The notes under the pieces are model-generated. The model saw only the letters and a program-made list of their open reading frames with translations. It did not search any database and was not told the origin of the DNA. Positions 17,585 through 28,178 of a stretch of 64,000 nucleotides of DNA are shown here, in pieces. Origin of the DNA: an uncultured Clostridia bacterium (GTDB lineage: Bacteria > Bacillota > Clostridia > TANB77 > UBA1234). The position numbers and the translations under genes are program-made. The DNA lies in the NCBI GenBank assembly GCA_934149405.1, contig CAKPEV010000004.1, positions 116,317-180,316 on the forward strand, read 5' to 3'. Within the stretch, counting starts at the first letter, position 1, and the number at the start of each line of letters is the position of its first letter.

Positions 17585-18871
17585 TTATTTAATGTTGTCC
17601 ATTACAAATTTAACTGCTTTATCATATTTTAATTCTTCTTTTGCATATTGTCTTAATTGTGGTGTTGCTTTCTTTACGAAATCTTCAGCGTCTTTTCTTC
17701 CATAGCTTTCTGCTACTTCTTTTAATTTAGCATCTATATCTGCATCTGTAATTTCGATGTTTTCAGCTTTAGAAATTGCTTCAAGAGTTAATTTTGTTTT
17801 AATATTTTCTGTTGCTTTCTCTTTGTAATCTTCTTCTAAATCTTCAAATGTTTGACCTAACATTTGTAGGTATTGCTCTAATTTTAAACCTTGGTATGCA
17901 AGTCTTGATTCCATCTCATGAATATATTCATGAATTTCATTATGTATCATAACTTCTGGAATATCAATTTCTGTAGCGTCTACTACTTGCTTAATTGCAT
18001 CTTCTTCCATTTCATATTTAGCTTTTTTAGCATTTTCTTCTTCTATCTTCTTCTCGATATCAGCTTTTAACTCTTTTAATGTATCGAATTCACTAACATC
18101 TTTTGCGAATTCATCATCGATTTTTGGTAATTCTTTTTTCTTTATGTCATTTACTTTTACTTTAAATACAGCTGGTTTTCCTGCTAATTCTTTTGAAAAA
18201 TAGTTTTCTGGGAAATTAACATTTACATCTGTTTCTTCGTTCATTTTTAATCCTACTAATTGATCTTCAAAACCAGGAATAAATGAGTTGCTTCCTAATT
18301 CTAATGGGTAGTTTTCTCCTTTTCCACCTTCAAAAGCTTTTCCATCAACAAATCCTTCAAAATCTATAACTGCTGTATCTCCATTTTCAAGAACTGATTT
18401 TTCATCTCCTGAAATAACTCTTGCATTTTTAGCAGCCATTTCATTTAATTTTGCATCGATATCTTCTTTTGTTACTTTATATTCCTTCTTTTCAACTTTT
18501 AATCCTTTATATTTACCAAGTTTTACTTCTGGTTTTACAGTAACAGTAGCAGTAAATATTAAATCTTTACCTTTTCCAATTTGTTTAATGTCGATTTCTG
18601 GATGTGAAACTATTTCTAAAGCATTTTCAGCAACAACTTCATCATAAACATCTGGAACAACTATATTGAATGCATCTTCATATAGCACTCCTTCACCATA
18701 ATGTTTTTCAACTATATTTCTTGGTGCTTTACCCTTTCTAAATCCTGGTACGTTAAAATATTTTGCATTCTTAAAAAATGCTTTTTGAAGTCCTTCTTCA
18801 AATTTATCAGCCTCAATTGTTATCTCTAGTTTAACCTTGTTATTATCTAATTTTTCTACTTTTGCGTTCAT
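17585..18871 (-). CDS. tig: Trigger factor
   Basis: Ribosome-associated chaperone and peptidyl-prolyl isomerase. I take the ATG at 18871 (428 residues), which has AAAGGA 8 nt upstream; an ATG at 18901 in frame has no site. Ribosome-binding signature FRKGKAPR near 45-52. The FKBP-like domain includes the GDTAVIDFEGFVDG segment, followed by a long helical C-domain. Heads tig-clpP-clpX. Confidence 0.97.
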   Translation of the reverse strand: MNAKVEKLDNNKVKLEITIEADKFEEGLQKAFFKNAKYFNVPGFRKGKAPRNIVEKHYGEGVLYEDAFNIVVPDVYDEVVAENALEIVSHPEIDIKQIGKGKDLIFTATVTVKPEVKLGKYKGLKVEKKEYKVTKEDIDAKLNEMAAKNARVISGDEKSVLENGDTAVIDFEGFVDGKAFEGGKGENYPLELGSNSFIPGFEDQLVGLKMNEETDVNVNFPENYFSKELAGKPAVFKVKVNDIKKKELPKIDDEFAKDVSEFDTLKELKADIEKKIEEENAKKAKYEMEEDAIKQVVDATEIDIPEVMIHNEIHEYIHEMESRLAYQGLKLEQYLQMLGQTFEDLEEDYKEKATENIKTKLTLEAISKAENIEITDADIDAKLKEVAESYGRKDAEDFVKKATPQLRQYAKEELKYDKAVKFVMDNIK

Positions 18872-18975
18872 TTTCAAAATCCTTTCTTTTTTAGTGTTCA
18901 TTTTGCTATTATATCATAGTAAAATTTATTTTCCAAGTATTTTTAAAAAATACATTGTTTCAGCCACATTAACTT

Positions 18976-19653
18976 TTATTCGCATATCTTTAATGGCTTA
19001 AATTCTAAATAATCTCCTGAAGTTAAATATGTTTCGATGCCTTCAATATTTACTAAACTCTCTTCATAATTACTATGTATATGACCATATATCCAATATT
19101 TAACATTATACATTTTCACAAGATTTATTATATTCTCACTCGGTGGATAATGTGTCACAAATATTATGTTTTTATTTGAATCAGCTTTCTTGGCAGCTTC
19201 CAAGGAAATCTTTGCTCTTTCAAGCTCTCTATTAAATATCTTATTATTATCTGGAGTTTCCTCGTCATATGACCAAAATCTAGTTCCACAAATCATGTAG
19301 TTGCCAATCTCGTAAAAGTTGTTATGTAAAAACTTTACATTTTCTATATTGTTCGCCTCAATGAATTGATTTAATTTATTTAATGTCGTCCACCAATAAT
19401 CATGATTTCCCTTTAGTATAATCTTATTTCCTTTTAAACCATTTAGAAACTTAAAATCTGCAAGTGAATCTTCTAAGTATGTGGCCCAAGAAAAATCCCC
19501 AGCAATTATCACCGTGTCACCATCTTTAACTTCATTATTCCAATTTTCTTTTATCTTTTTTTCGTAGTCATTCCACCTATCCCCAAAAACATTCATTGGT
19601 TTATCGCCAACGCCAAAGGATAGATGAAAATCTGAAAGTGCGTAAATTGACAT
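18976..19653 (-). CDS. Calcineurin-like metallophosphoesterase
   Basis: 225 residues with the full metallophosphoesterase set: SDFHLS (Asp8, His10), GDFSW near 52, GNHDYW near 82, THYPP near 165 and YGHIHS near 193. Dinuclear metal phosphoesterase; the substrate is unknown. Its ATG lies 4 nt past the tsaD stop with AGGAG inside the end of tsaD, so it is probably co-translated with tsaD. Confidence 0.9.
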   Translation of the reverse strand: MSIYALSDFHLSFGVGDKPMNVFGDRWNDYEKKIKENWNNEVKDGDTVIIAGDFSWATYLEDSLADFKFLNGLKGNKIILKGNHDYWWTTLNKLNQFIEANNIENVKFLHNNFYEIGNYMICGTRFWSYDEETPDNNKIFNRELERAKISLEAAKKADSNKNIIFVTHYPPSENIINLVKMYNVKYWIYGHIHSNYEESLVNIEGIETYLTSGDYLEFKPLKICE

Positions 19654-19657
19654 TAAT

Positions 19658-20656
19658 TTATTCTCCTATTTTTAAATTCGGTACTGCATTTAAGTCCAAG
19701 CTTGATACTTTTCCCGCTAAGAAATTATAATATGCCGCTGCTCCAATCATAGCTGCGTTGTCTGTACATAAAATAAGTTCTGGGTAGTATATCTTTAAAT
19801 TATGCATAGAACCAATTTTTTGCATTCTTTCTCTTAAGTAGCTATTAGCAGAAACTCCTCCAGCTATTGCCACTTTGCTCACATTTAGTTCATCTACCGC
19901 ACGCAATACGTTTTCAACCAACACATCTGTAACTGCCTCTTCGAAGCTTGCACACAAATCATTTACGTTCAAATCTTTTTCTTTATTAATTAGATTTAAT
20001 ACTGCTGTTTTAACTCCGCTAAAGCTAAAGTCCAAATTTTCAAAATGTGTTCTTGGAAGTTTATATGTTGGTTTTCCTTCTTTTGCCATTTTATCTATTA
20101 TAGGTCCGCCTGGATATCCAAGTCCAACTGCTCTTGATACTTTATCGAAAGCTTCTCCAACTGCGTCATCTCTAGTTTTTCCCAACACATTAAATTTTGT
20201 ATAATCTTCCACATATACCAAATGCGAATGTCCGCCTGAAACAACTAAGCAAAGGTAAGGTGGTGTTAAATCTTTATGTGTTATATAATTTGCTGCTATG
20301 TGTCCTTCTATGTGGTGTACTCCCACAAGAGGTTTATTTAATGCATATGCCATTGCTTTTGCTGTCGAAAGACCAACAAGCAAAGCACCAACAAGTCCTG
20401 GTCCATATGTACATCCGATTATATCAACATCTTCCAGTTTGATTTCAGCTTTTTCTATAGCTTCCTTTACAACATATGTGATATTTTCAACATGGTTTCT
20501 TGATGCAATTTCAGGAACTACGCCACCATATTTTTTATGAATATCTATTTGCGTTGCTATTATGTTCGATAATACATCTCTTCCATTTTTCACTATGGCA
20601 ACTGATGTTTCATCACAACTAGATTCAATTGCTAAACATATTATATCTTTTGCCAT
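19658..20656 (-). CDS. tsaD: tRNA N6-threonylcarbamoyladenosine transferase TsaD
   Basis: Transfers threonylcarbamoyl to A37 of ANN-decoding tRNAs, together with TsaB and TsaE. 332 residues. ASKHA fold with ESSCDETS near 11-18, metal-binding HHIEGH at 114-119, SGGHSHL and the DNAAMIG segment near the end. A GGGGGA site precedes the ATG at 20656. Confidence 0.97.
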   Translation of the reverse strand: MAKDIICLAIESSCDETSVAIVKNGRDVLSNIIATQIDIHKKYGGVVPEIASRNHVENITYVVKEAIEKAEIKLEDVDIIGCTYGPGLVGALLVGLSTAKAMAYALNKPLVGVHHIEGHIAANYITHKDLTPPYLCLVVSGGHSHLVYVEDYTKFNVLGKTRDDAVGEAFDKVSRAVGLGYPGGPIIDKMAKEGKPTYKLPRTHFENLDFSFSGVKTAVLNLINKEKDLNVNDLCASFEEAVTDVLVENVLRAVDELNVSKVAIAGGVSANSYLRERMQKIGSMHNLKIYYPELILCTDNAAMIGAAAYYNFLAGKVSSLDLNAVPNLKIGE

Positions 20657-20672
20657 CTTTCTTCCCCCTAAT

Positions 20673-21392
20673 TTATATAAATAGGCTTAATATTTGACCA
20701 ATTATCCAAGTCATACCATTCGCAATTCCTCCAACAACCGGTGTTATAATTAAGCTTGGTAATTCTGTCACATACAATATAACAAGAATTATCGTCGAAA
20801 ATCTTTCTAAATTCCATAAAAATTCTTTTGCTTTTCCTTTTAGAAAATATCCCCATATCTTTGAACCATCAAGTGGTGGAAAAGGAAGCAAGTTAAATAC
20901 ACCAAGTGATAAATTTATATACGCTCCCAAATACGTACACATTACGATAATATCTGTAAAATTGTTAGCTGGTGCGAAAATATACGTAAGAGCATAAATA
21001 AAAAATAATACAAACGCTATTATAAAATTACTAACTGGTCCCGCAAGTGCAACCTTCATACTATCTTTTGCAGGGTTTCTATAATAAGTCGGATCTATTT
21101 CAACTGGTTTTCCCCAGCCAAAGCCTGCAAATAATAAACATATTGTTCCAACAGGATCCAAATGATGTAATGGATTTAGCGTTAGTCTTCCTTGTCTTTC
21201 CGGTGTAGGGTCTCCAAGTTTATCTGACATTCTTGCATGAGAATATTCGTGTACTGTAATTCCTAAAATAAGTCCTGGCAAAATTAGTAATGTACTCATT
21301 AATTCTGCTTCATCGAAATTTACTATTCCTCTGATTATCATTATTGCAATAAATATCCAAAATAGCTTTCTTATATCTATTCCATTAAACAT
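20673..21392 (-). CDS. Site-2-type M50 family membrane protease
   Basis: 239 residues with about five hydrophobic segments. Zinc motif HEYSH at 48-52 and the second motif LDGSKIWG near 174-181, as in the short M50B/YwhC-like branch without PDZ domain. Probably cleaves transmembrane substrates; the target is unknown. Start ATG at 21392 with AAAGGAG. It lies between lysS and tsaD. Confidence 0.9.
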   Translation of the reverse strand: MFNGIDIRKLFWIFIAIMIIRGIVNFDEAELMSTLLILPGLILGITVHEYSHARMSDKLGDPTPERQGRLTLNPLHHLDPVGTICLLFAGFGWGKPVEIDPTYYRNPAKDSMKVALAGPVSNFIIAFVLFFIYALTYIFAPANNFTDIIVMCTYLGAYINLSLGVFNLLPFPPLDGSKIWGYFLKGKAKEFLWNLERFSTIILVILYVTELPSLIITPVVGGIANGMTWIIGQILSLFI

Positions 21393-21420
21393 GCATTAAA
21401 TTCTCCTTTTCAAAAATTTA

Positions 21421-21442
21421 GGTCGCTTTTTTAAAAGCGACC
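21421..21442 (-). terminator. Hairpin after lysS
   Basis: GGTCGCTTTT (21421-21430) pairs perfectly with AAAAGCGACC (21433-21442) around a 2-nt gap. It lies between the lysS stop and the M50 protease gene and is followed on the minus strand by a T-rich stretch. Confidence 0.65.
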
Positions 21443-21493
21443 ACTATACTTTTTTTGCACAAGTAGCCTTTTAATAACTTATGCCGTTTTTAT

Positions 21494-23017
21494 TTAGTCT
21501 AAAGGTTTCATTGTTGGGAATAAAAGTACATCTCTTATAGAATAGCTGTTTGTTAATAACATAACCATTCTATCTATACCTATTCCAAGTCCTCCTGTAG
21601 GTGGCATTCCATATTCTAACGCTTGAACGAAATCATCATCTATCATATTAGCTTCTTCGTTTCCTGCTTCTCTTTCTGCCATTTGTGCCATAAATCTTTC
21701 TTTTTGATCTATTGGATCGTTAAGCTCTGAATATGCATTTGCATACTCTCTACCGCCTATAAATAATTCAAATCTTTCTACTAATCTTGGATCTGATGGC
21801 TTTTTCTTTGTAAGTGGAGAAACTTCAACTGGGTAATCAATTATAAATGTAGGTTGCATCAATGTTTCTTCTACTTTTGCTTCAAATACTGCATTTATAA
21901 CATGTCCTCTTACCATATTGTCATTTTCTAGCTCTACACCGATGCTCTTTGCAAGTTCTCTTGCTTCTTCATCAGTATTTGCCTTATTGAAATCAGCTCC
22001 TGTAACTTCTTTTATTGCTTCTATCATAGGTATTCTCTTCCAACCTGGTGCTAAATCTAAGTCTAAACCTTGATAATTTATTTTTGTATCTCCTGTTAAT
22101 TTTTTAGCAAGTGTTGAAAAGATTCCTTCTGTAATATCCATCATATCGTTATAATCTTCATATGCTGCATATAGTTCAACTGTTGTGAATTCTGGATTAT
22201 GTTTAATATCCATTCCTTCATTTCTAAATAGTCTTCCTATTTCATATACTTTATCAAACCCACCAACAATAAGTCTCTTTAAATACAATTCTGGTGCAAT
22301 TCTTAGGTACATATCTATATCTAATGTGTTGTGATGTGTTATAAATGGTCTAGCTGCAGCTCCACCAGGAATTGTATTTAAAACTGGTGTCTCAACTTCT
22401 AAGTAGCCTTTTTCGTCTAAAAATCTTCTTAATTCTCTTATAATTAGGCTTCTTGCAGCGAATGTGTTTTTTACATCACCATTCATTATTAAATCAACAT
22501 ATCTTTGTCTATATCTAAGTTCTGTATCTTTTAATCCATGATATTTTTCTGGAAGTGGTCTAAGTGACTTAGAAAGTAATGTGATTTCTTTAACTCTTAT
22601 AGAGATTTCTCCCATATGTGTTTTAAACACAATACCTTTTACACCTATAATATCACCTATATCAAATTTTTTGAACTCTTCATAACTTTCTGCTCCAACT
22701 TCATCTAATTTAACATATATCTGAATTCTTCCATACATATCTTGTAAATCGCAGAATGTAGCTTTTCCATGACCTCTTTTGCTCATAAGTCTACCAGCTA
22801 TGCTAACTTCTACTTCTGGTGCTTCTTCTCCCTCTACCGGGTCAACGAATTTTTCTTTTATATCTTTACTATTATCCTTATTGTCGAATTTAACAATTTG
22901 GAATGGGTCTTTTCCTTTCTCTTGTAAATCCTTTAGTTTTTCAATTCTTATTTTAATTAGTTCGTTAATGTCTTGTTCTTGTTGTTCTTCAGAAACATTG
23001 TTTCTTTCTTCACTCAT
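21494..23017 (-). CDS. lysS: Lysyl-tRNA synthetase, class II
   Basis: Charges tRNA-Lys. 507 residues. An OB-fold anticodon-binding domain covers about 65-175. Class II core: motif 2 with GRLFRNEGMD near 262-271 and motif 3 with GGLGIGIDRMVM near 474-485. The N-terminus is charged. Start ATG at 23017 with AAAGGGGA. greA lies upstream, a usual neighbour. Confidence 0.98.
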   Translation of the reverse strand: MSEERNNVSEEQQEQDINELIKIRIEKLKDLQEKGKDPFQIVKFDNKDNSKDIKEKFVDPVEGEEAPEVEVSIAGRLMSKRGHGKATFCDLQDMYGRIQIYVKLDEVGAESYEEFKKFDIGDIIGVKGIVFKTHMGEISIRVKEITLLSKSLRPLPEKYHGLKDTELRYRQRYVDLIMNGDVKNTFAARSLIIRELRRFLDEKGYLEVETPVLNTIPGGAAARPFITHHNTLDIDMYLRIAPELYLKRLIVGGFDKVYEIGRLFRNEGMDIKHNPEFTTVELYAAYEDYNDMMDITEGIFSTLAKKLTGDTKINYQGLDLDLAPGWKRIPMIEAIKEVTGADFNKANTDEEARELAKSIGVELENDNMVRGHVINAVFEAKVEETLMQPTFIIDYPVEVSPLTKKKPSDPRLVERFELFIGGREYANAYSELNDPIDQKERFMAQMAEREAGNEEANMIDDDFVQALEYGMPPTGGLGIGIDRMVMLLTNSYSIRDVLLFPTMKPLD

Positions 23018-23095
23018 ATAAAATTCCCCTTTCTTCTAGTAAAGTCATGGTGTAATTTTACCATACAAACAAATATTTTGCAATGTCTTGTACAT

Positions 23096-23126
23096 AAAAA
23101 AGGCGAAATTCTAATGAATTTCACCT
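23096..23126 (-). terminator. Rho-independent terminator after greA
   Basis: On the minus strand GGTGAAATTC pairs with GAATTTCGCC (one G-U), followed by TTTTTT. It begins 6 nt past the greA stop. Confidence 0.85.
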
Positions 23127-23132
23127 CTAATA

Positions 23133-23609
23133 CTATTTTGTTATTTTTAAGATTTTAAATTGTAGCATTCCGCCAGGTGTCTCTACATCAACAACATCAT
23201 TTTTCTTTCTGCCTAATAAAGCTTTTCCAATTGGTGATTCGTTAGAAATTTTATTTTCTGCTATGTCAGCTTCTGTAGAACCAACGATTTTGTACTCAAC
23301 TTTTTCATCATATTCAACATCTAAAACTTGAACTATGTTTCCAACTTGAACTGTTTTTGTTTCAATATCATCTTCATCTATTATTTTTACATTTCTTAAC
23401 TTGTTTTCTAATTCTACAATTCTCATTTCAACTTGAGCTTGTTCATTTTTTGCTTCATCATATTCTGAATTTTCTGATAAATCTCCAAATCCAAGAGCAA
23501 CTTTGATTCTCTCAGCTATTTCTCTTCTTTTTTGTGTTTTTAAGTATTCAAGTTCCTCTTCTAATTTTTTTAAACCTTCATATGTCAATAATGTTTCGTT
23601 TTGTGGCAT
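23133..23609 (-). CDS. greA: Transcription elongation factor GreA
   Basis: Rescues backtracked RNA polymerase by stimulating transcript cleavage. 158 residues. N-terminal coiled coil with the acidic tip in DLSENSEYDEAK (about 46-57) and a C-terminal FKBP-like domain with SPIGKALLG. Start ATG at 23609 with AAAGGAG. Confidence 0.97.
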   Translation of the reverse strand: MPQNETLLTYEGLKKLEEELEYLKTQKRREIAERIKVALGFGDLSENSEYDEAKNEQAQVEMRIVELENKLRNVKIIDEDDIETKTVQVGNIVQVLDVEYDEKVEYKIVGSTEADIAENKISNESPIGKALLGRKKNDVVDVETPGGMLQFKILKITK

Positions 23610-23738
23610 ATTACATCATTCTCCTTTTTATCATGCGTTTAATCGCTTTTTAGTAACTCACATTGCACATTAATAATATGTTACAATCATTTATATTAAT
23701 CATTTGTTCTGCTTTTGTCAAGCACATTTTTTATGGAA

Positions 23739-26700
23739 TTATTGTGAAATATCGCCAAATACTTTTAGAAGCTCTTCCTCATTTATTTCTTTATGTTCAA
23801 GCAAATATGATACCACATTGTCAATCTTCCCTTTATTTTCTTCTATAAGTGCTATTGCTTCTTTAAAGCACACATCTAGGATATCATTTATTTTCTTTTG
23901 AACTATATTCGCCATCTCGCCATCTGGTTTTTCTATTTGTCCAAAGCCTAAGTCTGACATTCCGAACTTAGTTATCATAAGATTTGCTATATTGGTTGCA
24001 CTTTCTAAGTCGGATGAGTTTCCATTTTCAAATTCTCCGAAATATACCTGTTCTGCTGCCATACCTGCCAATTTTGTCTTTATATCATTCAATAATGCTG
24101 TTTTTCCTTTCGTATATCCATTTGAAAGATTATTGTGTAAAACATATCCTAAAGTTCCTGTTCCTTCCGCATTTATGGTTATTTTCTTTATTCCCGAATT
24201 TTTAAACAATACTAAACGAGTGACCGCATGCCCAACTTCATGTACAGCAGTTCGTTTCTGAGCATCATATGTTATAAGACTTACATCTATCATGTTTTTT
24301 CCATTATATACAATTTTCGTCATCTCATTTATTGTTGGAATGCTATTTTCATCAACTATCCCAATGATTTTCTCTTTATTCTTGGCATATTTCATTATCA
24401 TTTCTTGAATAACCTTATCCACAAATCTTCCATTTCCAATATTTTCGACATTACAGAAATATTTCATTATCTTAAGTGTTTCTTCTTTTGCTGTTTCAGT
24501 TATATTTAACCCCATTTTTTTAGTCTTTTTATCAAAAATTTCTAGAAGTTCTTCTGCTGAATAATCCGGAAAATCAAATGTATATCCAATTCTAGATGCT
24601 ATTCCAGAATTGCTTGCTATAAAGTCTTGCATCTCATCTTTGTATCCTGCAAATATAACAACTAATTGATCTTTTTTATCTTCCATTGCTTTTATAAGTG
24701 TTGCTATTGCCTCTGCGCCAAAATCATTTTGTGCATTTTTAGGAGTTAGTGAATATGCCTCATCTATGAACAAAACACCTCCTAATGCTTTTTCTATCAC
24801 TTCATTTGTTTTAACTGCTGTTTGCCCCACATATTCAGCAATCAAGTCTTTTCTTTCAACTTCAACTAGTTTATTTTCATGTATTATGCCTATTTCAAAA
24901 AGTATTTTAGCTATAATCCTAGCCATCGTAGTTTTTCCTGTTCCAGGATTTCCTGTAAATATCATATGAAGATTTTGATTTGGAATATTTATCTTATAAT
25001 TTTTAGCTTCTTTTATAAACCTAACATACTCTTCAAATTCTTTTACTTTTTTCTTCACTTCAGTCATGCCAACAATTTCGTCAAGCATTGCATCAATCTC
25101 GAGTTTATTGTATTTCACGCTAGAATTATTTAGTTCTTCTATCGTAGGGATATCTGCAGTTGAAATTAATTTTATATCATCAAATTCACTTATTGCGTGT
25201 TTCATTATAACTTCTTGTACTAATTTATCGACAAACCTTCCGTTTCCGAAAGATTTCTTCTTAGAATAGTATTCACACAAATCTTTTATTGGCTTGCGTG
25301 TTTCTTCATCACAAACGAAACCTGAATTTCTCATCTTCAAATAAAATATCTCTTCGAGCTCTTCCATTGAATAATCAGGAAAATCAAATGTATATCCAAT
25401 TCTAGATGCTATACCAGGATTGCTATCAATAAATGATTTCATTTCATCTTTATATCCTGCAAATATAACAACAAATTTATCTCTATAATCTTCCATCGCT
25501 TTTATAAGCGTTGCTATTGCTTCTGAAGCAAAATCTCTAGAACCACGCTCTGTCGCAAGAGTATAAGCCTCATCTATGAACAAAACACCTCCCATCGCTT
25601 TTTGTATTACTTCAGACGTTTTCGGAGCTGTTTGTCCTGTATATTCTGCAACCAAGTCTTTTCTTTCAACTTCAATTAACTTGTTTTCTTTTATTATGCC
25701 CAAATCGAATAACATTTTCGCCATAATTCTTGCCACCGTGGTTTTTCCCGTTCCAGGATTACCTGTAAATATCATATGCATATTTGTTTTATTTATGTCT
25801 AAATTATTGGCCTTCGCTCTTACTTTAAATAGCATATATTTCTCAAACTCTTTTACTTTATCTTTAACATTTTGAAGTCCTATGATGTTTTTTAGACTCT
25901 CTTCTACTGTTTCCTTTTTATATATATTTTCTGGAAAGACTATCTTATCTTTTGCATTGGCATACATTACAAGATAATTAACTAATTCTCTATCAGAAAA
26001 TGGTATGAAGTTCTTGTTCATTCCAATCCATTCTCTAAACTGAACTTTATATTCATCTTTCTTGTTTCTAAGGTCATCAATTAAATCTGTTTTTATGTTG
26101 TTTAGGTACAAATCAAACATTTCGTCCAACGTTAAATCCGGTATTTTAAACATATTGCTTTGATATATAAATTTTACTCTATTATCTAACTCAAAAAATT
26201 TTTCTAATTCTTTTTCCGAACACTCTATGATAATGTAATTTTTTAATGACATCTTGGTAATTAATTCAATCACGTGATTATATTGCTTGTTTCTAAGTTC
26301 ATGATAGCTTCCTGTCCCTTTTGAAAGGTAGGTATTACAATCGCTTATAAATTCCTCCACGCCATTTAAAATATATAGCTTTTTTTCTTTTAACTCAGGA
26401 TACTTTATAGCCTCTTCAGTATAAAAGCTTATACCATTTATGTCAGCAACACCCTTATCTTCCAACAATTGTCCAGACCAAGAATAAGCACTGCTTGAAG
26501 CCAAATTTTGTAATGACATCTTAATCACATCATTAGGTCCTATTTTTTGTACTTTCACTAGCAATTCTTTTATTCTTGCAATGAAATTTTTTCTTTCCAA
26601 AATGTCTTCGCCTGCAATAATACAGTGCAAATTATTCTGTGCTCTACTTAAAATCATATCTACCAATGAGTCGATATGTTCGACATTATTTTTATAATCT

Positions 26701-28178
26701 TTTAAATCAGCTGCAATGTTTTCTTTTTCGCTTTCAATTGATAGCAATTTTTTCTCTTTCAATGTTAATGCTTTTTCGTCTATTTCTTTTTTATTCTTTT
26801 CATAATATTCTCTATCTTCTATTATCTGACTTTCTTTTCCAGAGCGTTTCAAATAATAAATATATCCTGCTATAACATAAACGCACATTGTCAATCTACA
26901 ACTATACGCATTGCAAAACTCAAAATTGCAATCTGTATTTCTTTCCAATACTGATATATATTCATCCGCTTTCTCTGGGATATTGTTTATGTCTTCGTTA
27001 ATCACTTTATATTCGTTGCACGAAAAAGCTGATCTTATGACCATCCTTTTATTCGGATTTAATGTATTCTCTACATACACAAAGTTTCTGTTCACAAGTT
27101 CTTCGCAAAATTCAAATGTCTTATCTGGAACTTCTTTTAATCCATTTTCAACATTCCAGACGAAATCAAATTCATTGTTTATTTCATCTTTCTCTTTTCT
27201 GAATTTTTCTCTTTCTATAAGTTTTTCTCTTAATAATCCGTTATTTTTTAAGTACAAAACGTATGCCGCCACTTTTTTAGGGCATTTTTGAAGCAGACAC
27301 TTTTCGCATCTCGAATCCAATGATTTGTTTATGCCAACAGCAAATTCAGAAGTTTTTTCTCCATATATACTTTTGTCATTTATTTTCTTATTTTTCTTTA
27401 CCGATTCATACAGCTCTCTCGTATCTACATCTAATCCACATAGCGAGAGTATATTCGACTTCATAACAATCCTATTTTTGTTATCCAAGCTCAATGACAT
27501 ATTGCCTTTTCTTATAAATTCATACGAAATTTCTAGCATCTCATTGCTTATATACTTAAGTCCATTAGGTGCATTAAAGTTAAAAGTATATGTTTTTATC
27601 TCAGAATTCCCGGAAAGATCTGGCATATCAATCTGATTATCATTTGCTTGAGATAATATATTCGTTTTTTGTGCTTTTTCTTGATATTTTGCAAACTCAT
27701 CTTCTCCTACGCACTCAGCAAGACCATTTTTTCTCGCTATCCCATTATATTCGTCAATTTTTTGTTTAAGTGTTTTCTTAGCATCAAAATAAATAGCTCC
27801 GCCTTTTTGCATTCTCCTCAAATTCATGGATAAGTAAAAAATCTCTGCCATTACCAATAGTTGTTCATTATATTTTTTATTTTCATAATTAAGATTCTTA
27901 ATCAGTTCAACCTTAATATTTTCGCCTAGCACCTCTTCATCGATCAGGTTGTTTTGTTCTAAGCTAAAATTGATTTTAGAAATCAATTTTGCCGTATTTT
28001 TATCTAATTCCTCGTATATAGGAAAAACCATATAAATTCCATCAACGTTTTCTAAAAACTTAGGAAAGAATATGTAATTTACATTGTTAGAATTGTTTTC
28101 CTTTCTCCACTTGCTAAGCATAGATGATAATATTTTTATACCATCGTTTTTTATCTCACTATTTTTCATAAGCCTCAC
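23739..28178 (-). CDS. Giant AAA/AAA ATPase fused to M41 peptidase
   Basis: 1,479 residues with no membrane segment. Residues about 195-440 hold two related ~120-residue units, each ending in a Cys cluster (CEKCLLQKC; CNFEFCNAYSCRLTMC). A degenerate ATPase-like part (about 500-750) follows, without a clear Walker A. Two CbbX/SpoVK-type AAA modules come next, each with GNPGTGKT (near 804 and 1077), LFIDEAY and a GNGRFVDK segment. An FtsH-like M41 domain (about 1300-1479) has HEVGH near 1313 and a third-ligand region SSDLESATNIA. It is probably a soluble energy-dependent protease; substrates are unknown. The start is GTG at 28178 or ATG at 28169; the strong AAGGAGGT lies about 19 nt upstream, separated by a hairpin. 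Downstream of the unknown gene at 28228. Confidence 0.85.
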   Translation of the reverse strand: MRLMKNSEIKNDGIKILSSMLSKWRKENNSNNVNYIFFPKFLENVDGIYMVFPIYEELDKNTAKLISKINFSLEQNNLIDEEVLGENIKVELIKNLNYENKKYNEQLLVMAEIFYLSMNLRRMQKGGAIYFDAKKTLKQKIDEYNGIARKNGLAECVGEDEFAKYQEKAQKTNILSQANDNQIDMPDLSGNSEIKTYTFNFNAPNGLKYISNEMLEISYEFIRKGNMSLSLDNKNRIVMKSNILSLCGLDVDTRELYESVKKNKKINDKSIYGEKTSEFAVGINKSLDSRCEKCLLQKCPKKVAAYVLYLKNNGLLREKLIEREKFRKEKDEINNEFDFVWNVENGLKEVPDKTFEFCEELVNRNFVYVENTLNPNKRMVIRSAFSCNEYKVINEDINNIPEKADEYISVLERNTDCNFEFCNAYSCRLTMCVYVIAGYIYYLKRSGKESQIIEDREYYEKNKKEIDEKALTLKEKKLLSIESEKENIAADLKDYKNNVEHIDSLVDMILSRAQNNLHCIIAGEDILERKNFIARIKELLVKVQKIGPNDVIKMSLQNLASSSAYSWSGQLLEDKGVADINGISFYTEEAIKYPELKEKKLYILNGVEEFISDCNTYLSKGTGSYHELRNKQYNHVIELITKMSLKNYIIIECSEKELEKFFELDNRVKFIYQSNMFKIPDLTLDEMFDLYLNNIKTDLIDDLRNKKDEYKVQFREWIGMNKNFIPFSDRELVNYLVMYANAKDKIVFPENIYKKETVEESLKNIIGLQNVKDKVKEFEKYMLFKVRAKANNLDINKTNMHMIFTGNPGTGKTTVARIMAKMLFDLGIIKENKLIEVERKDLVAEYTGQTAPKTSEVIQKAMGGVLFIDEAYTLATERGSRDFASEAIATLIKAMEDYRDKFVVIFAGYKDEMKSFIDSNPGIASRIGYTFDFPDYSMEELEEIFYLKMRNSGFVCDEETRKPIKDLCEYYSKKKSFGNGRFVDKLVQEVIMKHAISEFDDIKLISTADIPTIEELNNSSVKYNKLEIDAMLDEIVGMTEVKKKVKEFEEYVRFIKEAKNYKINIPNQNLHMIFTGNPGTGKTTMARIIAKILFEIGIIHENKLVEVERKDLIAEYVGQTAVKTNEVIEKALGGVLFIDEAYSLTPKNAQNDFGAEAIATLIKAMEDKKDQLVVIFAGYKDEMQDFIASNSGIASRIGYTFDFPDYSAEELLEIFDKKTKKMGLNITETAKEETLKIMKYFCNVENIGNGRFVDKVIQEMIMKYAKNKEKIIGIVDENSIPTINEMTKIVYNGKNMIDVSLITYDAQKRTAVHEVGHAVTRLVLFKNSGIKKITINAEGTGTLGYVLHNNLSNGYTKGKTALLNDIKTKLAGMAAEQVYFGEFENGNSSDLESATNIANLMITKFGMSDLGFGQIEKPDGEMANIVQKKINDILDVCFKEAIALIEENKGKIDNVVSYLLEHKEINEEELLKVFGDISQ